Made by a program: the position numbers and the translations under genes
Shown here: positions 8,711 through 19,004 of the stretch, piece by piece
Layout of the letters: every line of letters begins with the position of its first letter
Position numbering within the stretch: position 1 is the first letter of the stretch
Assembly: GCF_013868055.1 (NCBI RefSeq)
Contig: NZ_JACEOL010000029.1
Coordinates: 1 to 64,000 of the forward strand
DNA length: 64,000 nt
Source of the DNA: Thermoactinomyces mirandus
Lineage (GTDB): Bacteria; Bacillota; Bacilli; Thermoactinomycetales; Thermoactinomycetaceae
Direction: 5' to 3'
Notes under the pieces: model-generated
Seen by the model: the letters and a program-made list of their open reading frames with translations, nothing else
Database searches by the model: none
What the model was told of the DNA's origin: nothing

Positions 8711-10078
8711 TTACTCAAATCCTCTGGCCATATCATCTTTAAATCCAAACCAATACGTGAACAAAAATCCGGCTGCATAGGAAATGGCCAATCCAATCAG
8801 ATACAGGAAGATCTGACTCGGCAGAACCAGAAAGGTCAATGGCAATCCGGAAACACCAATAGCAATGGTTGCCACTTTAAATACGGCTTGAAAAGCTCCG
8901 CCTACTCCGGCCCCCAGGCAGGCGGTCAAAAATGGTCTTCCCAGCGGCAGAGTCACCCCGAAAATGAGAGGTTCGCCAATCCCGAGCAAACCGGCTGGCA
9001 ATGCTCCTCCAACCGCTCTTTTAAGATGTCTTTTTTTCGTTTTCATGTAGATGGCAAAAGCTGCTCCTACTTGTCCGGCTCCACCCATGGCCAAAATGGG
9101 CAGAAGCGGATCGTTCCCGATGGTATTGATCAGTTCCAGGTGAATAGGAGTCAAACCCTGGTGCAAACCGGTAACGACAAGAGGCAGGAAAGTGGCTCCC
9201 AATACAAAACCGGCCACTACTCCTCCCAGATCCAGAAGGTACAGCAACCCTTGCGTAATCCCGTCAGAAATAATCCCGCCGATCGGCATAAATACAACGT
9301 AAGTGATGATTCCTGTAATCAAGAGCGCCAGTGTGGGGGTTACAATGATATCAAGAGATGCTGGAACATAACGGCGAATCCGTTTTTCCAAATAGGCAAT
9401 AAAAATCGCAGCAAACATGACACCAATCAATCCGCCGCGGCCCGGCAGCAAATTTTCTCCAAACAAGGTAATATTGGCCACTTCCGGGTTGATGACCAAA
9501 ATTCCTGCCAGTCCGCCAAGCGCTGGCGATCCGCCAAATTCTTTTGCTGAATTGATCCCTACCAGAATTCCAAGATAGGCAAACAGCCCCGATCCTATCA
9601 CTGACAATAAGGTGGCAACCTGAGAAGTTTCAGGAAGCCAGCCTGCCTGAACTATACTTTTGGTAATCCCCGTAATCAGTCCGGAAGCTACCAGAGCAGG
9701 AATCAGGGGGATAAAAATACTGGCGATTTTTCGCAAAAACAGTTTAAACGGTGTGGCATTTTTTTCTTTGAGTTGAGCCTTTCTTTGCTTGGCCTCTTCT
9801 TTTAAATCAAACTCATCATTACCGCTGTCACCCAGCAGTTTTCCAAATTCCTCCGATACCTTGTTCACAGTACCGGGGCCCAAAATAATCTGCAGCGTTT
9901 CTTCTTCAACAACTCCCATCACGCCATCGATTTCTTTCAGTTTGTCCTTGTTGACAAGGCTTTCATTTTTTGGTCTGACGCGAAGGCGCGTCATGCAATG
10001 GGCAAAGGAAGCAATATTGGATGGTCCTCCCAATTGCTCCATAATCTTTTCGGCCATTAGTTTATGGTTTTTTCCCAT
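8711..10078 (-). CDS. murP: PTS transporter EIIBC, N-acetylmuramic acid type (MurP)
   Basis: A 455-residue sugar phosphotransferase permease of the glucose-glucoside family. It imports a sugar and phosphorylates it on entry. EIIB domain at 1-90 with the phospho-cysteine in ASFAHCMTRLRVRPK; a linker; then an EIIC domain with about ten helices, including GVFAI-type pore motifs, TPIHLELI and GIGEPLIFGVTLPLGRPF. Start chosen at ATG 10078 (GGAGG 6-7 nt upstream). The genes upstream encode an RpiR regulator and MurNAc-6-P etherase, so the substrate is most likely N-acetylmuramic acid from wall recycling. No EIIA is present; a general glucose EIIA would be borrowed. Confidence 0.88.
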   Translation of the reverse strand: MGKNHKLMAEKIMEQLGGPSNIASFAHCMTRLRVRPKNESLVNKDKLKEIDGVMGVVEEETLQIILGPGTVNKVSEEFGKLLGDSGNDEFDLKEEAKQRKAQLKEKNATPFKLFLRKIASIFIPLIPALVASGLITGITKSIVQAGWLPETSQVATLLSVIGSGLFAYLGILVGINSAKEFGGSPALGGLAGILVINPEVANITLFGENLLPGRGGLIGVMFAAIFIAYLEKRIRRYVPASLDIIVTPTLALLITGIITYVVFMPIGGIISDGITQGLLYLLDLGGVVAGFVLGATFLPLVVTGLHQGLTPIHLELINTIGNDPLLPILAMGGAGQVGAAFAIYMKTKKRHLKRAVGGALPAGLLGIGEPLIFGVTLPLGRPFLTACLGAGVGGAFQAVFKVATIAIGVSGLPLTFLVLPSQIFLYLIGLAISYAAGFLFTYWFGFKDDMARGFE

Positions 10079-10103
10079 ATTAATCCTCCTCACTAACGGG
10101 CTG

Positions 10104-10958
10104 TCAATTGTTGTCTTTCAGCCAGCGTGTCGCTTTTCTGGTTTTATCCAGCAATTCGACAATTTTATCGTACTGTGCGCTTGCCATCGCCAAAAATAAA
10201 ATATCAATGATGTGGAGTTGCGCAATTCTTGAAGACGTTGCTCCGCTTCTAAACGTCGCTTCCATGGAAAAGGAAGTATACAGCCTGGTTTCCGCCAGAT
10301 TGGCCACGGAAGATGGTCCATATTTTGTCAGACTGATGGTCCTGACACCGTACATTTTGGCCAAACGCAAAATCTTAACTACTTCAGGGGTTTCTCCGGA
10401 AAAAGAGATTGCAAACACGATATCGCTGGGTTCTGCATTGGCAATTTGCGTGGCAACCAGATGGGTATCGGAAAAGGCAGTGGCTCCCCGATTGATCCGA
10501 AGCCATTTCTGTTGGGCATCCAAGGCAATGATGTGCGAAGCCCCAATCCCGAAAAAATGCACATTTTTCGCTTGCAATAAAATCTGTACCGCTTTCCCCA
10601 ATTCCCTGCAATCGATGATTTCCGCCGTATCACGCAAACTTTGGATCGTATTGCTGGTAATTTTCCGGATAATCAGGTCAATCGGTTCTTCCGGCTTGAT
10701 ATCCCGGTAACCCTGGTCAACCGGTTTTGCCAGATCACCAGCGATTTTCATCTTTAAGTCTTGAAATCCATCCAATTGCAGCGATTTGCTTAGACGAACC
10801 ACAGACGCTCCGCTGGTTTGTGTGCGCTTTCCCAATTCGGCAGCCGTCATATGAATTGCTTCCCGGGGATGAGCCAGAATAAATTCAGCAATCTTTCGCT
10901 CCGAAGCCGACAATTGATTCCGCATCGATTTCAAACGATGAAGCCCCCCAGTAGACAT
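10104..10958 (-). CDS. murR: RpiR-family regulator of MurNAc catabolism (MurR)
   Basis: A 284-residue transcription regulator. The N-terminal HTH_6 domain (about 1-77) includes LSASERKIAEFILAHP and TSGASVVRLSKSLQLDGFQDLK. A SIS sugar-phosphate-binding domain (about 125-260) has the characteristic FFGIGASHIIALDAQQ, DIVFAISFSGETPEVVKI and ISLTKYG. Such proteins sense MurNAc-6-phosphate and repress the mur genes. It lies between murQ and murP on the same strand with short gaps. The perfect palindrome at 11941-11957 in front of murQ is its probable operator. Confidence 0.88.
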   Translation of the reverse strand: MSTGGLHRLKSMRNQLSASERKIAEFILAHPREAIHMTAAELGKRTQTSGASVVRLSKSLQLDGFQDLKMKIAGDLAKPVDQGYRDIKPEEPIDLIIRKITSNTIQSLRDTAEIIDCRELGKAVQILLQAKNVHFFGIGASHIIALDAQQKWLRINRGATAFSDTHLVATQIANAEPSDIVFAISFSGETPEVVKILRLAKMYGVRTISLTKYGPSSVANLAETRLYTSFSMEATFRSGATSSRIAQLHIIDILFLAMASAQYDKIVELLDKTRKATRWLKDNN

Positions 10959-10971
10959 CTGTCTCTCCTGT

Positions 10972-11883
10972 CTACAAAGGGCAACTGAGTGCTATGGCTT
11001 CGCGAACGTGACCTTTGGCTCGTTCAAGTAACTCTTTTGCCTCGCTGTAATCCAAACCGGAAATATGCATGAAGATCGCTGTTTTTACTTCATTGTTTGC
11101 CCTTTGCAGCAATTCTTCCGCTTCGTTTTCCGTTAGCCCCGTAATGGTTTGAATAATGCTGATTGCCCGTTTCTTCAATTTATAGTTGCTGATATGGACA
11201 TCAACCATCAAGTTTTCATACACTTTCCCCAGCCGGATCATCGCTGTGGTGGAAATCATGTTGAGCACCATCTTCTGGGCGGTTCCGGCCTTCATGCGGG
11301 TGGAACCGGTTAAAACTTCCGGTCCTGCAATCACTTCAATGGCATGATCGGCTACCCGGCTGATCAAGGCATCCTTGTTGCAGGAAAGGGCAACCGCTTT
11401 TGCACCAACCTTGCGGGCGTATTTAAGTGCTCCCAGAACATACGGAGTTCTGCCGCTTGCCGCAATGCCAATCACGGTATCTTGGTCTGTCAGATGAATC
11501 TCCCTCAAATCCTTTTCCCCCAGATCTTCCCGGTCTTCTGCACCTTCGACGGCCTTGGTAAAAGCTTTTTCCCCGCCGGCAATCAGTCCTTGTACCAGCT
11601 CTGGCGGAGTGCTGAAAGTCGGCGGGCATTCTACCGCGTCAAGCACACCGAGCCGTCCGCTCGTTCCGGCACCAACATAGATCAATCGTCCTCCCTCTAT
11701 AATGGATTGTGAAACAAAATCGACGGCAACCTTGATGTCCGGAAGCACCTTCTGAACTGCCAGAGCCACTTTTTGATCTTCCTCATTGATCAATTCTAAA
11801 ATCTCCAGCGTGTCAAGGACATCAATCTGCTTGCTGCGGTCATTTCTGGTCTCTGTCATCAATGAACGAAGTTCTTCACCCAT
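10972..11883 (-). CDS. murQ: N-acetylmuramic acid 6-phosphate etherase
   Basis: A 303-residue cytosolic enzyme that splits the D-lactyl ether of MurNAc-6-phosphate to give GlcNAc-6-phosphate. It carries the SIS fold with [23 protein letters not shown] near residues 65-87, [12 protein letters not shown]-like loop ([11 protein letters not shown]) with the catalytic Glu, [17 protein letters not shown] and [19 protein letters not shown], followed by a C-terminal UBA-like helical tail. Full family length. First gene of the operon; ATG 11883 has GGAGG 8 nt upstream. Promoter and operator lie at 11929-11957. Confidence 0.95.
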   Translation of the reverse strand: MGEELRSLMTETRNDRSKQIDVLDTLEILELINEEDQKVALAVQKVLPDIKVAVDFVSQSIIEGGRLIYVGAGTSGRLGVLDAVECPPTFSTPPELVQGLIAGGEKAFTKAVEGAEDREDLGEKDLREIHLTDQDTVIGIAASGRTPYVLGALKYARKVGAKAVALSCNKDALISRVADHAIEVIAGPEVLTGSTRMKAGTAQKMVLNMISTTAMIRLGKVYENLMVDVHISNYKLKKRAISIIQTITGLTENEAEELLQRANNEVKTAIFMHISGLDYSEAKELLERAKGHVREAIALSCPL

Positions 11884-11928
11884 GTCTCAATCCTCCAAAA
11901 CAAACAACGGCATTTGTATGCGCTTTTA

Positions 11929-11957
11929 ATTATACCGGATTTGAAATATTATTTCAA
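11929..11957 (-). promoter_or_regulatory. murQ promoter with MurR operator
   Basis: On the minus strand: -35 TTGAAA (11952-11957), 17-nt spacer, -10 TATAAT (11929-11934). A perfect 17-bp palindrome TTGAAATA-T-TATTTCAA covers 11941-11957 and so sits exactly on the -35 box. This form matches RpiR-family operators; binding would block RNA polymerase. Confidence 0.75.
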
Positions 11958-12016
11958 TATATAAAAAAAAGAACGAAACAACATTTCAAAAGCGGCAAAA
12001 TGACTACTGAAAAAAC

Positions 12017-12045
12017 AAAAAAGCGGAAGAAAATAATTCTTCCGC
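12017..12045 (-). terminator. Terminator after dnaD
   Basis: Minus strand GCGGAAGAA / TTCTTCCGC stem, 5-nt loop, then TTTTTTG. It ends the asnS-dnaD unit. Confidence 0.8.
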
Positions 12046-12099
12046 AAGCCTGGCAACACAAACATTTTCAGATGATATGCATAAAAATGATTTCCTCCG

Positions 12100-12828
12100 T
12101 TATTCATGATTTACCCAGTTATAAAAGGAAAAGCCGCTTCCGCCCAGTGCCGTTTTCTCCCGGATATTTGTCTGGTACAGACTTCCTTTTTGTCTGAATT
12201 TGCGCGAATACTCCGCTGCCTCATCCGATGTGCGAATATTGTTTTTTTGCCATTCAAACAAAATCCTGTCGATATAACGAAAGTTCAGTTTGCTGCAAAA
12301 GACTGCTTCCCGCAAAGCCGCTTCAATCAATTCTTGTGAATATCCGTCTTCATCGATCCATTGTGCCAGCATCTGGCATTCCATGGGAGACAATGCTCGT
12401 CCAAATTCCTGCTCAAACATTTGGAAAACTTGCTGATAAATTTCGGTGTCCTGTTTTGCTTCCTTCTGCTCCCGTTCAATAAACGATGAAACCAATTGCT
12501 GAAAGAGAGGCGACAAATTATAGCTTTCGCTTCTGATCCCATATTCGTTTACCTCATCCTCAATTCGCAAAAATCCTCCTGTTACCAAATGTTGGATCAA
12601 ACCGACAATCTGATCCTGTGTCAGATTCATCCGCTGCTCCAGTTCAGCGACTGTAGGAAAAGTTTTGTTCTCCTTTTCCTGAAACATGAACAGATGGATC
12701 AGCAACATGACTTCCGCTTCCGTTAACCCCAATTGTTTATATTCCTTGATCAAAAGGACTGGCAAAGACACCGATCCCTGTTTTAGGAGATGAACCATGG
12801 CCGTCTGCACCGATTCTTTCTGGTTCAT
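12100..12828 (-). CDS. dnaD: DnaD domain protein, primosome component
   Basis: A 242-residue protein for replication initiation and restart. The N-terminal winged-helix domain (about 18-110) has LLIHLFMFQEKENKTFPTV; the C-terminal DnaB/DnaD domain (about 135-210) has FEQEFGRALSPMECQMLAQW and the YIDRILFEWQKNNIRT motif that binds DNA. Length and position directly after asnS match Bacillus dnaD. AGGTGG lies 7 nt before the ATG. It shares a transcript with asnS and ends at a strong terminator. Confidence 0.92.
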   Translation of the reverse strand: MNQKESVQTAMVHLLKQGSVSLPVLLIKEYKQLGLTEAEVMLLIHLFMFQEKENKTFPTVAELEQRMNLTQDQIVGLIQHLVTGGFLRIEDEVNEYGIRSESYNLSPLFQQLVSSFIEREQKEAKQDTEIYQQVFQMFEQEFGRALSPMECQMLAQWIDEDGYSQELIEAALREAVFCSKLNFRYIDRILFEWQKNNIRTSDEAAEYSRKFRQKGSLYQTNIREKTALGGSGFSFYNWVNHE

Positions 12829-12932
12829 GCTCTTCCACCTCTCTTGTCAACTCTACTATAACACGATCATATTGTCGCAAACCGATAAAAAATTGAAAAG
12901 CACCGGCCGGCAAAACCGATGCCTTCCACTAT

Positions 12933-14225
12933 TCAGGGATATAAACGGTTTAACATCCGCGGAAATGGAATGGTTTCTCTTACATGATCCAAACCGCAAA
13001 TCCAAGCAACGGTTCTTTCCAAACCCAATCCGAATCCGGAATGGGGAACCGTTCCAAATTTCCTCAGATCCATATACCAGTCATAAGATTCAAGAGGAAG
13101 ATCATGCTCTTTATATCGTTGGGCAAGCAAATCAGGATCGTCGATCCGCTGGCTTCCGCCAATGATTTCGCCATATCCTTCCGGCGCAATCAAATCAGCG
13201 CACAAAACCACTTCAGGGCGATCTGGATCCGGTTTCATATAAAAAGCTTTGATTTCAGTCGGATAATGAGTAATAAAGACCGGTTTCTCAAAGCTTTCGG
13301 CAATTTTCGTTTCATGTGGCGAACCAAAATCTTCTCCCCATTTAAAGTCTTCAAAGCCTTCCTTATGAAGAAGTTCAACAGCTTCATCGTAAGTAATCCG
13401 CGGAAATGGCGCCCTGACTTTTTCCAGCCGGCCAAGATCCCGTCCCAGTGTTTTTAATTCCGGCCGACAATGTTCCAACACATGCTGAACCACATAGGAA
13501 AGTATCTGCTCCTGAACTTCCAGGTTACCATCATGTTCCACAAACGCCATCTCCGGCTCAATCATCCAAAATTCAATCAGGTGCCGCCTGGTTTTCGATT
13601 TTTCAGCCCGGAAAGTGGGGCCAAACGAGTAAACTTTTCCCAGTGCCATGGCCGCCGCTTCCATGTATAACTGGCCGCTTTGCGTCAAATAGGCATCTTC
13701 GTCAAAATACTTTGTATGAAACAGGTTGGTGGTTCCTTCACATGATGAAGGTGTCAGAATGGGCGGATCAACCAACGTGAACCCGTGGTCATCCAAAAAC
13801 TGCTGCACGGATTTGATGATTTCGGCCCGGATCTTCAATATGGCGTGCTGGCGGGGCGAACGAATCCACAAATGGCGGTGATCCATCAAAAAGTCAACTC
13901 CGTGCTTCTTCTTGGCAATCGGGTACTCAATGGCTATTTGAATAGGTTTAATGTTTGTTACATCCAACTCGTAACCGATTGGAGACCGTTCATCTTTCCG
14001 GACAGTCCCCCAGATATACAGCGAACTTTCCTGTGTCAGGGACTTGGCAGCTTCCCAAACCTCAGGAGTTACCTGGTTTTTCACCACAACTCCCTGAATA
14101 AAACCGCTTCCATCCCGCAATTGCAGAAATTGGATTTTTCCGCTGGAACGTTTATTATAAAGCCAACCGCCTAATTTCACTTCTTTTCCTACATGGTTCG
14201 TTATTTCCTTGATTGTTGTCAGCAC
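12933..14225 (-). CDS. asnS: Asparagine--tRNA ligase
   Basis: A 430-residue class IIb synthetase that charges tRNA-Asn. The N-terminal OB-fold anticodon domain (about 1-110) has [26 protein letters not shown]; the catalytic core shows motif 2 [24 protein letters not shown] and motif 3 [15 protein letters not shown] near the C-terminus. I use the GTG at 14225, behind GGAGGGTACATA, because the in-frame ATG six codons earlier overlaps that ribosome site. I looked for a T-box leader upstream and saw none. Confidence 0.95.
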   Translation of the reverse strand: MLTTIKEITNHVGKEVKLGGWLYNKRSSGKIQFLQLRDGSGFIQGVVVKNQVTPEVWEAAKSLTQESSLYIWGTVRKDERSPIGYELDVTNIKPIQIAIEYPIAKKKHGVDFLMDHRHLWIRSPRQHAILKIRAEIIKSVQQFLDDHGFTLVDPPILTPSSCEGTTNLFHTKYFDEDAYLTQSGQLYMEAAAMALGKVYSFGPTFRAEKSKTRRHLIEFWMIEPEMAFVEHDGNLEVQEQILSYVVQHVLEHCRPELKTLGRDLGRLEKVRAPFPRITYDEAVELLHKEGFEDFKWGEDFGSPHETKIAESFEKPVFITHYPTEIKAFYMKPDPDRPEVVLCADLIAPEGYGEIIGGSQRIDDPDLLAQRYKEHDLPLESYDWYMDLRKFGTVPHSGFGLGLERTVAWICGLDHVRETIPFPRMLNRLYP

Positions 14226-14340
14226 TATGTACCCTCCATCCATTAAAAATGCCGCTGGCTACTATTATACAACCGCCTATTTTACAGAGTCAATTTGTTA
14301 CTGCACTAGGCTAAAGTTTCCAAACCATTGTTTTTAAAAC

Positions 14341-14379
14341 AAAGGAAAACCCCCGGTAAAAGCCGGAGGTTTTCCTTTT
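14341..14379. terminator. Terminator of the haem operon
   Basis: Long stem AAAGGAAAACCcCCGG / GCCGGaGGTTTTCCTTT just after the hemQ stop codon; T-rich flank on the minus strand. Confidence 0.8.
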
Positions 14380-14389
14380 ATATGTTGAT

Positions 14390-15148
14390 TTATCCATTGA
14401 TATTGTCAGTAAGCAATGAAGTTAATCCATCCATGGTTAACCGGTTACCGATATAGAAGGAGCCAAATTCTCCAAACCGGGCGCTGGCTTCGTCAAATCT
14501 CATTTCATATACCAGCTTTTTGAAGTACAGGGGATCATCGGAAAACAGGGATACTCCCCACTCCCAGTCATCCAGACCTGTGGAGCCTGTGACGATTTGC
14601 CGAACTTTTCCTTCATACTGGCGTCCGATCATTCCATGGCTTTTCATCATTTTTCTTCGTTCCTCAATCGGGAGCATAAACCAGTTGTCGTTTCCGACTC
14701 TCCTCTTGTTCATGGGATAAAAACAGACATATTGCGTTTTGGGAAGAATCGGTTGGAGACGGGCCCGGAAGACCGGATCGTCTAAAGGGTCAACCCCTGG
14801 CGGAATGGTATAGGCACTGAGTTCCACAACCGATAGAAAAGAATACGAAGCGGTCGTAAAATCTGCAAAGCCTGTTTTGTCCCACCCAAATTTTACTTCG
14901 TTCAGTTCTTCAATGGTAGGACGCAGATGGATCAACATCAGGTCTGCTTCATGACTGAGAACAGCATATTGGGCAAAGCTGCCTTTGTTGTCATCTTCTG
15001 TCTTCTGGTATTCTTCCGCTTTTTTTTGCAGTTCCTGAATCATTTGTTGTCTATGTGACGGCTTGAGTGATTTCCACTTGTTCCAGTCAATTTTGCGAAA
15101 ATCGTGATAGGCATACCAGCCATTATAAGTGTCTACAGAACGGCTCAT
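14390..15148 (-). CDS. hemQ: Coproheme decarboxylase (HemQ/ChdC)
   Basis: A 252-residue chlorite-dismutase-fold protein that removes two carboxyl groups from coproheme with peroxide to give protohaem, the last step of the Gram-positive pathway. It has the N-terminal GWYAYHDFRKIDW, FGWDKTGFADFTTASYSFLSVVELS and FYPMNKRR-GNDNWFMLP segment with the catalytic Tyr, and the haem-ligand His in MMKSHGMIGRQY. Length fits Firmicute HemQ (about 250). It closes the hemE-hemH-hemY-hemQ cluster, so the set for conversion of uroporphyrinogen to haem is complete here. Confidence 0.95.
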   Translation of the reverse strand: MSRSVDTYNGWYAYHDFRKIDWNKWKSLKPSHRQQMIQELQKKAEEYQKTEDDNKGSFAQYAVLSHEADLMLIHLRPTIEELNEVKFGWDKTGFADFTTASYSFLSVVELSAYTIPPGVDPLDDPVFRARLQPILPKTQYVCFYPMNKRRVGNDNWFMLPIEERRKMMKSHGMIGRQYEGKVRQIVTGSTGLDDWEWGVSLFSDDPLYFKKLVYEMRFDEASARFGEFGSFYIGNRLTMDGLTSLLTDNING

Positions 15149-15236
15149 GCTTCACTTCCCTTTCATCTTGTTGTTCTTTCAACGAGTTCTTTCATCGAAA
15201 AAAACTTCAATAATCGAATGAATAATGGGAAAGCCT

Positions 15237-16640
15237 TCACGACAAATATTTTATCACATGTTTGGCCTCGTTTTTCCCTTGCTCGACACAATCGGGAATC
15301 CCGGAACCCATGTAGGAAGAACCGATCAAAAAAATGCCGGGATATTGAATCTCCATGTTCTGCTTCAATCGCTTCAACCAATCCTGGTGCTCAATGACAA
15401 ACTGGGGCATTGCGCTTTTCCAGTGAGTCACATACGTAAATTCAGGATCACTCGTAATCGGGATAATCCGTTTCAGGTCACTGATGGCGATCTCCACCAG
15501 TTCATCATCCGGCTTGTCAACGATATCGTCCTCCCCATCCCGTCCGACATAACAGCGAAGCAATGCTTTGCCGGGAGGTGTGGTATGCGGCCATTTTCTG
15601 TTAATCCAGGTACAGGCCGTAATGGTATAAGGTTCCGCTCTGGGAACAATAAAACCGGTTCCTTCCTTGTCGAGATGGACGGCATCCTCGGGATAAGCCA
15701 GAAGGATGGTACCGACAGATACAGGCTGGCTGCGCAACGGTTCCAGGAAGTCATTATTCCCCAGCACTTCACTGGTTACCCGATGCGGGGTCGCCATGAT
15801 CACCGCATCTGCCTGGAGTGGTTCCCCATTTGTCAAATGGAGCCGGTATCCCTGTCTATCCTTTTCAATCCGTTTCAACGGATCCCCTTTGATCACACTT
15901 ACTTCCGTCAGTTGTTCCTCAATCGCTTTCACCATCGAGTACAACCCTTTTTTCAGCGTGATAAAAGCTCCTTTTGCTTTGCCTTTTTTCTTCTTTGGTG
16001 AACCCGTGCTTGCCATCGCCAGAATCAGGCTGCGATATTTTTTTTCCATCTCAGCAAATTGGGGAAGGATGGTCATTAAACTCATCTTGTCGATATCTCC
16101 GGCATAAATTCCCGACAGCAAAGGCTCGATAATGCGGTCAACCACTTCGTCCCCAAGCCGGCGGCGGAAAAATGAGCCGATCGATTGATCTTCAAGCTGC
16201 AAGTTTTTGGAACGAGGCAAAAACAGATCCGCCAGCGCACGAACTTTGCCCATTGGCGACACAAGGGGAGTTAAAGCAAAAGGTGTCAGTTTGGTTGGCA
16301 CTCCCATCACTGCACCCTCCGGAATGGGAAAAAGCTTGTCGCTATGCAGTATGTATGCCTGACCTGTCTCATTGTTGACCAGTTCGTCTTCAAGCCCCAA
16401 TTCCTTGATGAGCTCCCTGGCGCTCGTTTTCCGTTCCAGGATGGAATCGGGACCTTGCTCCATAATAAAGCCGTTATGGGTCACCGTTTTGATCTTTCCG
16501 CCAAGCCGGTCAGATGATTCCAGCAAGGTAACCTGCCAATTCAGCCCCTTTTCTTTTAATTCTTTTTGCAAATAAAAAGCAGCAGATAATCCGGTGATGC
16601 CTCCGCCAACGATGGCAATGCGAGGCGTTTTACTTGTCAT
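15237..16640 (-). CDS. hemY: Coproporphyrinogen III oxidase (HemY/CgoX)
   Basis: A 467-residue FAD enzyme that oxidises coproporphyrinogen III to coproporphyrin III with oxygen. The N-terminal dinucleotide motif IAIVGGGITGLSAAFYLQ is followed by LLESSDRLGGKIKTV and FIMEQGPDSIL; the C-terminus has the FAD motif FLIGSSYMGSGIPDCVEQG. No membrane helix is obvious, as in the soluble Firmicute enzyme. Its ATG overlaps the hemH stop by 4 bp (ATGA), so translation is coupled. Confidence 0.93.
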   Translation of the reverse strand: MTSKTPRIAIVGGGITGLSAAFYLQKELKEKGLNWQVTLLESSDRLGGKIKTVTHNGFIMEQGPDSILERKTSARELIKELGLEDELVNNETGQAYILHSDKLFPIPEGAVMGVPTKLTPFALTPLVSPMGKVRALADLFLPRSKNLQLEDQSIGSFFRRRLGDEVVDRIIEPLLSGIYAGDIDKMSLMTILPQFAEMEKKYRSLILAMASTGSPKKKKGKAKGAFITLKKGLYSMVKAIEEQLTEVSVIKGDPLKRIEKDRQGYRLHLTNGEPLQADAVIMATPHRVTSEVLGNNDFLEPLRSQPVSVGTILLAYPEDAVHLDKEGTGFIVPRAEPYTITACTWINRKWPHTTPPGKALLRCYVGRDGEDDIVDKPDDELVEIAISDLKRIIPITSDPEFTYVTHWKSAMPQFVIEHQDWLKRLKQNMEIQYPGIFLIGSSYMGSGIPDCVEQGKNEAKHVIKYLS

Positions 16641-17593
16641 GACTGTTCACTTCCTCCAGTAATCAAGTTTTTCTCCGCCGCATCAGCAAGGCAACTGATA
16701 AATAACGGGTTGGCATTGGGCATGTCGGTGCGGTAAAAATCAGCTCCAAGTTTTTCGGTCACCTGTCGGCACTCAATATCAATATCGTAGAGAATTTCCA
16801 GATGATCGGCGACAAAGCCAACCGGACAATAGACGAATGAACGGTACCCTTTTTGTTTATACAGTTGCCTCGTCAGATCCCGGATATCGGGACCAAGCCA
16901 TGGAACGGGTGTTTTCCCTTTGCTTTGCCAACCGATGGCATAATTTTTGATTTGTGCCTGTTCAGCGATAAGATCGGCAGTCTCCTGCACTTGGTCCGGG
17001 TAGGGATCTCCCAGGTCCAGAATTTTTTCCGGTAAACTGTGGGCCGAAAAAATGACGACTGTTTCTTCGAGATTTTCCGATGGTATGGAAGAAAATGTCT
17101 CTTTCAACTGATTTGTCCAGTAATCGATGAATTTCGGTTCACGGTACCAGCTGTCCACCGTATAAATCAATGGACCGCCCAGCTTTTCAGCTTCTTGTCT
17201 GGCACGGTCATTATATGATTTTACACTAAAAAGGGAATAGTGTGGAGCCAGCACAACACTTACAGCTTTTTCAATTCCATCTTCGTGCATTTTTTTCACA
17301 GCGTCTTCAATAAATGGATTGATATGCTTCAATCCGATATATGCTTTAAACGTCTGACCGTTCAACCTGAAGTTCAATTCTTTTTCCAGAGCAGCCGTTT
17401 GTTTCTCGGTGATGGTTGCCAAAGGTGAAATGCCGCCAATCATCTCATATCTCTGTTTCAGGTTTTTCAAAAGCTGTAATGACGGCTTTTTGCCGCGCAA
17501 TATATGTGTGTAATATGCTTCAATGTCTTCCGGACTCCTTGGTGTACCATAGGCCATCACCAATAAACCAGTTTTTCCTGCTATGGTTATCAC
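16637..17593 (-). CDS. hemH: Coproporphyrin ferrochelatase (HemH/CpfC)
   Basis: A 318-residue enzyme that inserts Fe2+ into coproporphyrin III. Family marks: [19 protein letters not shown] near the start, the catalytic His region [15 protein letters not shown] (His about 105), [12 protein letters not shown] with the second conserved His, and [29 protein letters not shown] with the Glu metal site. The start is a GTG at 17593 that overlaps the end of hemE; a TTG a few codons further in is an alternative. It sits in the middle of the haem operon. Confidence 0.93.
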   Translation of the reverse strand: MITIAGKTGLLVMAYGTPRSPEDIEAYYTHILRGKKPSLQLLKNLKQRYEMIGGISPLATITEKQTAALEKELNFRLNGQTFKAYIGLKHINPFIEDAVKKMHEDGIEKAVSVVLAPHYSLFSVKSYNDRARQEAEKLGGPLIYTVDSWYREPKFIDYWTNQLKETFSSIPSENLEETVVIFSAHSLPEKILDLGDPYPDQVQETADLIAEQAQIKNYAIGWQSKGKTPVPWLGPDIRDLTRQLYKQKGYRSFVYCPVGFVADHLEILYDIDIECRQVTEKLGADFYRTDMPNANPLFISCLADAAEKNLITGGSEQS

Positions 17594-18621
17594 CTCTTTG
17601 TATATTCATGGATAAAGGAGGTCAGTTTTTGTAACGTTTCCACCTTGACGCTCGGGAAGATTCCATGGCCGAGATTAAAGATATAGCCGGGCTCTTCCAT
17701 GCCCTGGTCGAGAATCTCTCTGGTTCTTTGTTTGATCAGTTCCCAGGGTGCCAGGAGAAGAGAGGGATCGAGATTTCCTTGCAGAACCTTGTCAATTCCC
17801 CGCCCGCGGGCAGACCGGATCGAAGTGCGCCAATCTATTCCGATCACGTCTACGGGTAAGCGGTTCCATTCTTCCAGCAGATGCCCCGCCCCAATCCCAA
17901 AATAGATGACAGGAACACCCGTTGTTTTCAATTCCGTAAAGATATGCCGCATGACGGGAGCCACATAGATTTTGTAATCCTGTTCATTCAGCGCACCGAT
18001 CCAGGAATCGAAGACCTGTACAGCATGGGCTCCGGCAGCAATTTGCCCTTTCAGGTAAGTGACGGTCAGATCACCCAGTTTTTTCATAAGCGCATTCCAG
18101 ACATCCGGAGCTGAATACATCAACCCTTTTGTCTTGTGGTAGTTTTTCGAAGGCTGCCCTTCCACAATGTAACTGGCAAGTGTAAAAGGAGCACCGGCAA
18201 AGCCGATCAACGGAACGGACAACTGCTGGTTCAGGATTTTAATCGCTTCCAGAATTGTCGGAAGATGCGTTTGAGGATCCAGCTCACCGAGACGGCTTAC
18301 GTCCTGTTCTGTATGTATCGGGTTTTCAATAACGGGACCGATGCCAGGCTTGATTTCCAACTGGACTCCGATATGCTTGAGCGGAGTCATGATATCGGCA
18401 AACAAAATGGCAGCATCCACACCAAGCTGTTTAACGGGAAGACGCGTCACCTCTGCACATACTTCAGGAATTTCACTCATTTCAAAAAAGGAATATTTCT
18501 TGCGCATCTCCCTGTATTCCGGCTGGTACCTGCCTGCCTGGCGCATATACCAGACCGGAATGTAAGGCGTCCTTTCCTTTCGACATGCTTTCAAAAATAC
18601 ATCATTGAATGGTTTGTTCAT
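17590..18621 (-). CDS. hemE: Uroporphyrinogen decarboxylase
   Basis: A 343-residue cytosolic enzyme making coproporphyrinogen III. N-terminal signature [19 protein letters not shown] (with the substrate-binding Arg residues), [13 protein letters not shown] with the catalytic Asp, [16 protein letters not shown], and the C-terminal [12 protein letters not shown] use ATG 18621 (GAGG 8 nt upstream) rather than the earlier ATGATG. First gene of the haem operon. About 95 bp upstream is a TGTGA-type dyad (18716-18731) that may serve an Fnr-like regulator. Confidence 0.95.
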   Translation of the reverse strand: MNKPFNDVFLKACRKERTPYIPVWYMRQAGRYQPEYREMRKKYSFFEMSEIPEVCAEVTRLPVKQLGVDAAILFADIMTPLKHIGVQLEIKPGIGPVIENPIHTEQDVSRLGELDPQTHLPTILEAIKILNQQLSVPLIGFAGAPFTLASYIVEGQPSKNYHKTKGLMYSAPDVWNALMKKLGDLTVTYLKGQIAAGAHAVQVFDSWIGALNEQDYKIYVAPVMRHIFTELKTTGVPVIYFGIGAGHLLEEWNRLPVDVIGIDWRTSIRSARGRGIDKVLQGNLDPSLLLAPWELIKQRTREILDQGMEEPGYIFNLGHGIFPSVKVETLQKLTSFIHEYTKR

Positions 18622-18715
18622 ATTATCAACCTCTTTGATCATCACGATCTTTTTTGTTTTTGCAAATACAACTCAGGCCAACCATTTTTATTTTAATATG
18701 TAATTTTTAAGAATG

Positions 18716-18731
18716 AGTGATGATGATCACA
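18716..18731. promoter_or_regulatory. Candidate Crp/Fnr-type site between hemE and norB remnant
   Basis: AGTGA-TGATGA-TCACA matches the TGTGA-N6-TCACA dyad at 9 of 10 positions. It lies upstream of hemE (minus) and of the norB remnant (plus). Confidence 0.45.
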
Positions 18732-19004
18732 AATCCTTAAAAATGTTTCCTGCAAAAAAATAATAAAATCCCATTATACATTTTTGATAAATGATATCAC
18801 AATCTGCCTTTCTGTCAACCAGAATCCCCGTGTTTATTGCGGAAAACGCCAAAATTCGGCTGTATCGATTCAAGTCACAACAAAGAGGCAGAAAACTTTG
18901 ATCAGTTCTTTGAAAATGATAAAAAAACATTTTCCGTTTTGAATAGAGAATGAGGCCATTGAAAAAACTACCCGTAATAATGCAGATTCAGGAGGTCCAG
19001 GCAG

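Noticed and set aside
14226-14340. T-box leader before asnS
   Set aside because: No conserved T-box core or terminator-antiterminator pair visible in this short space.
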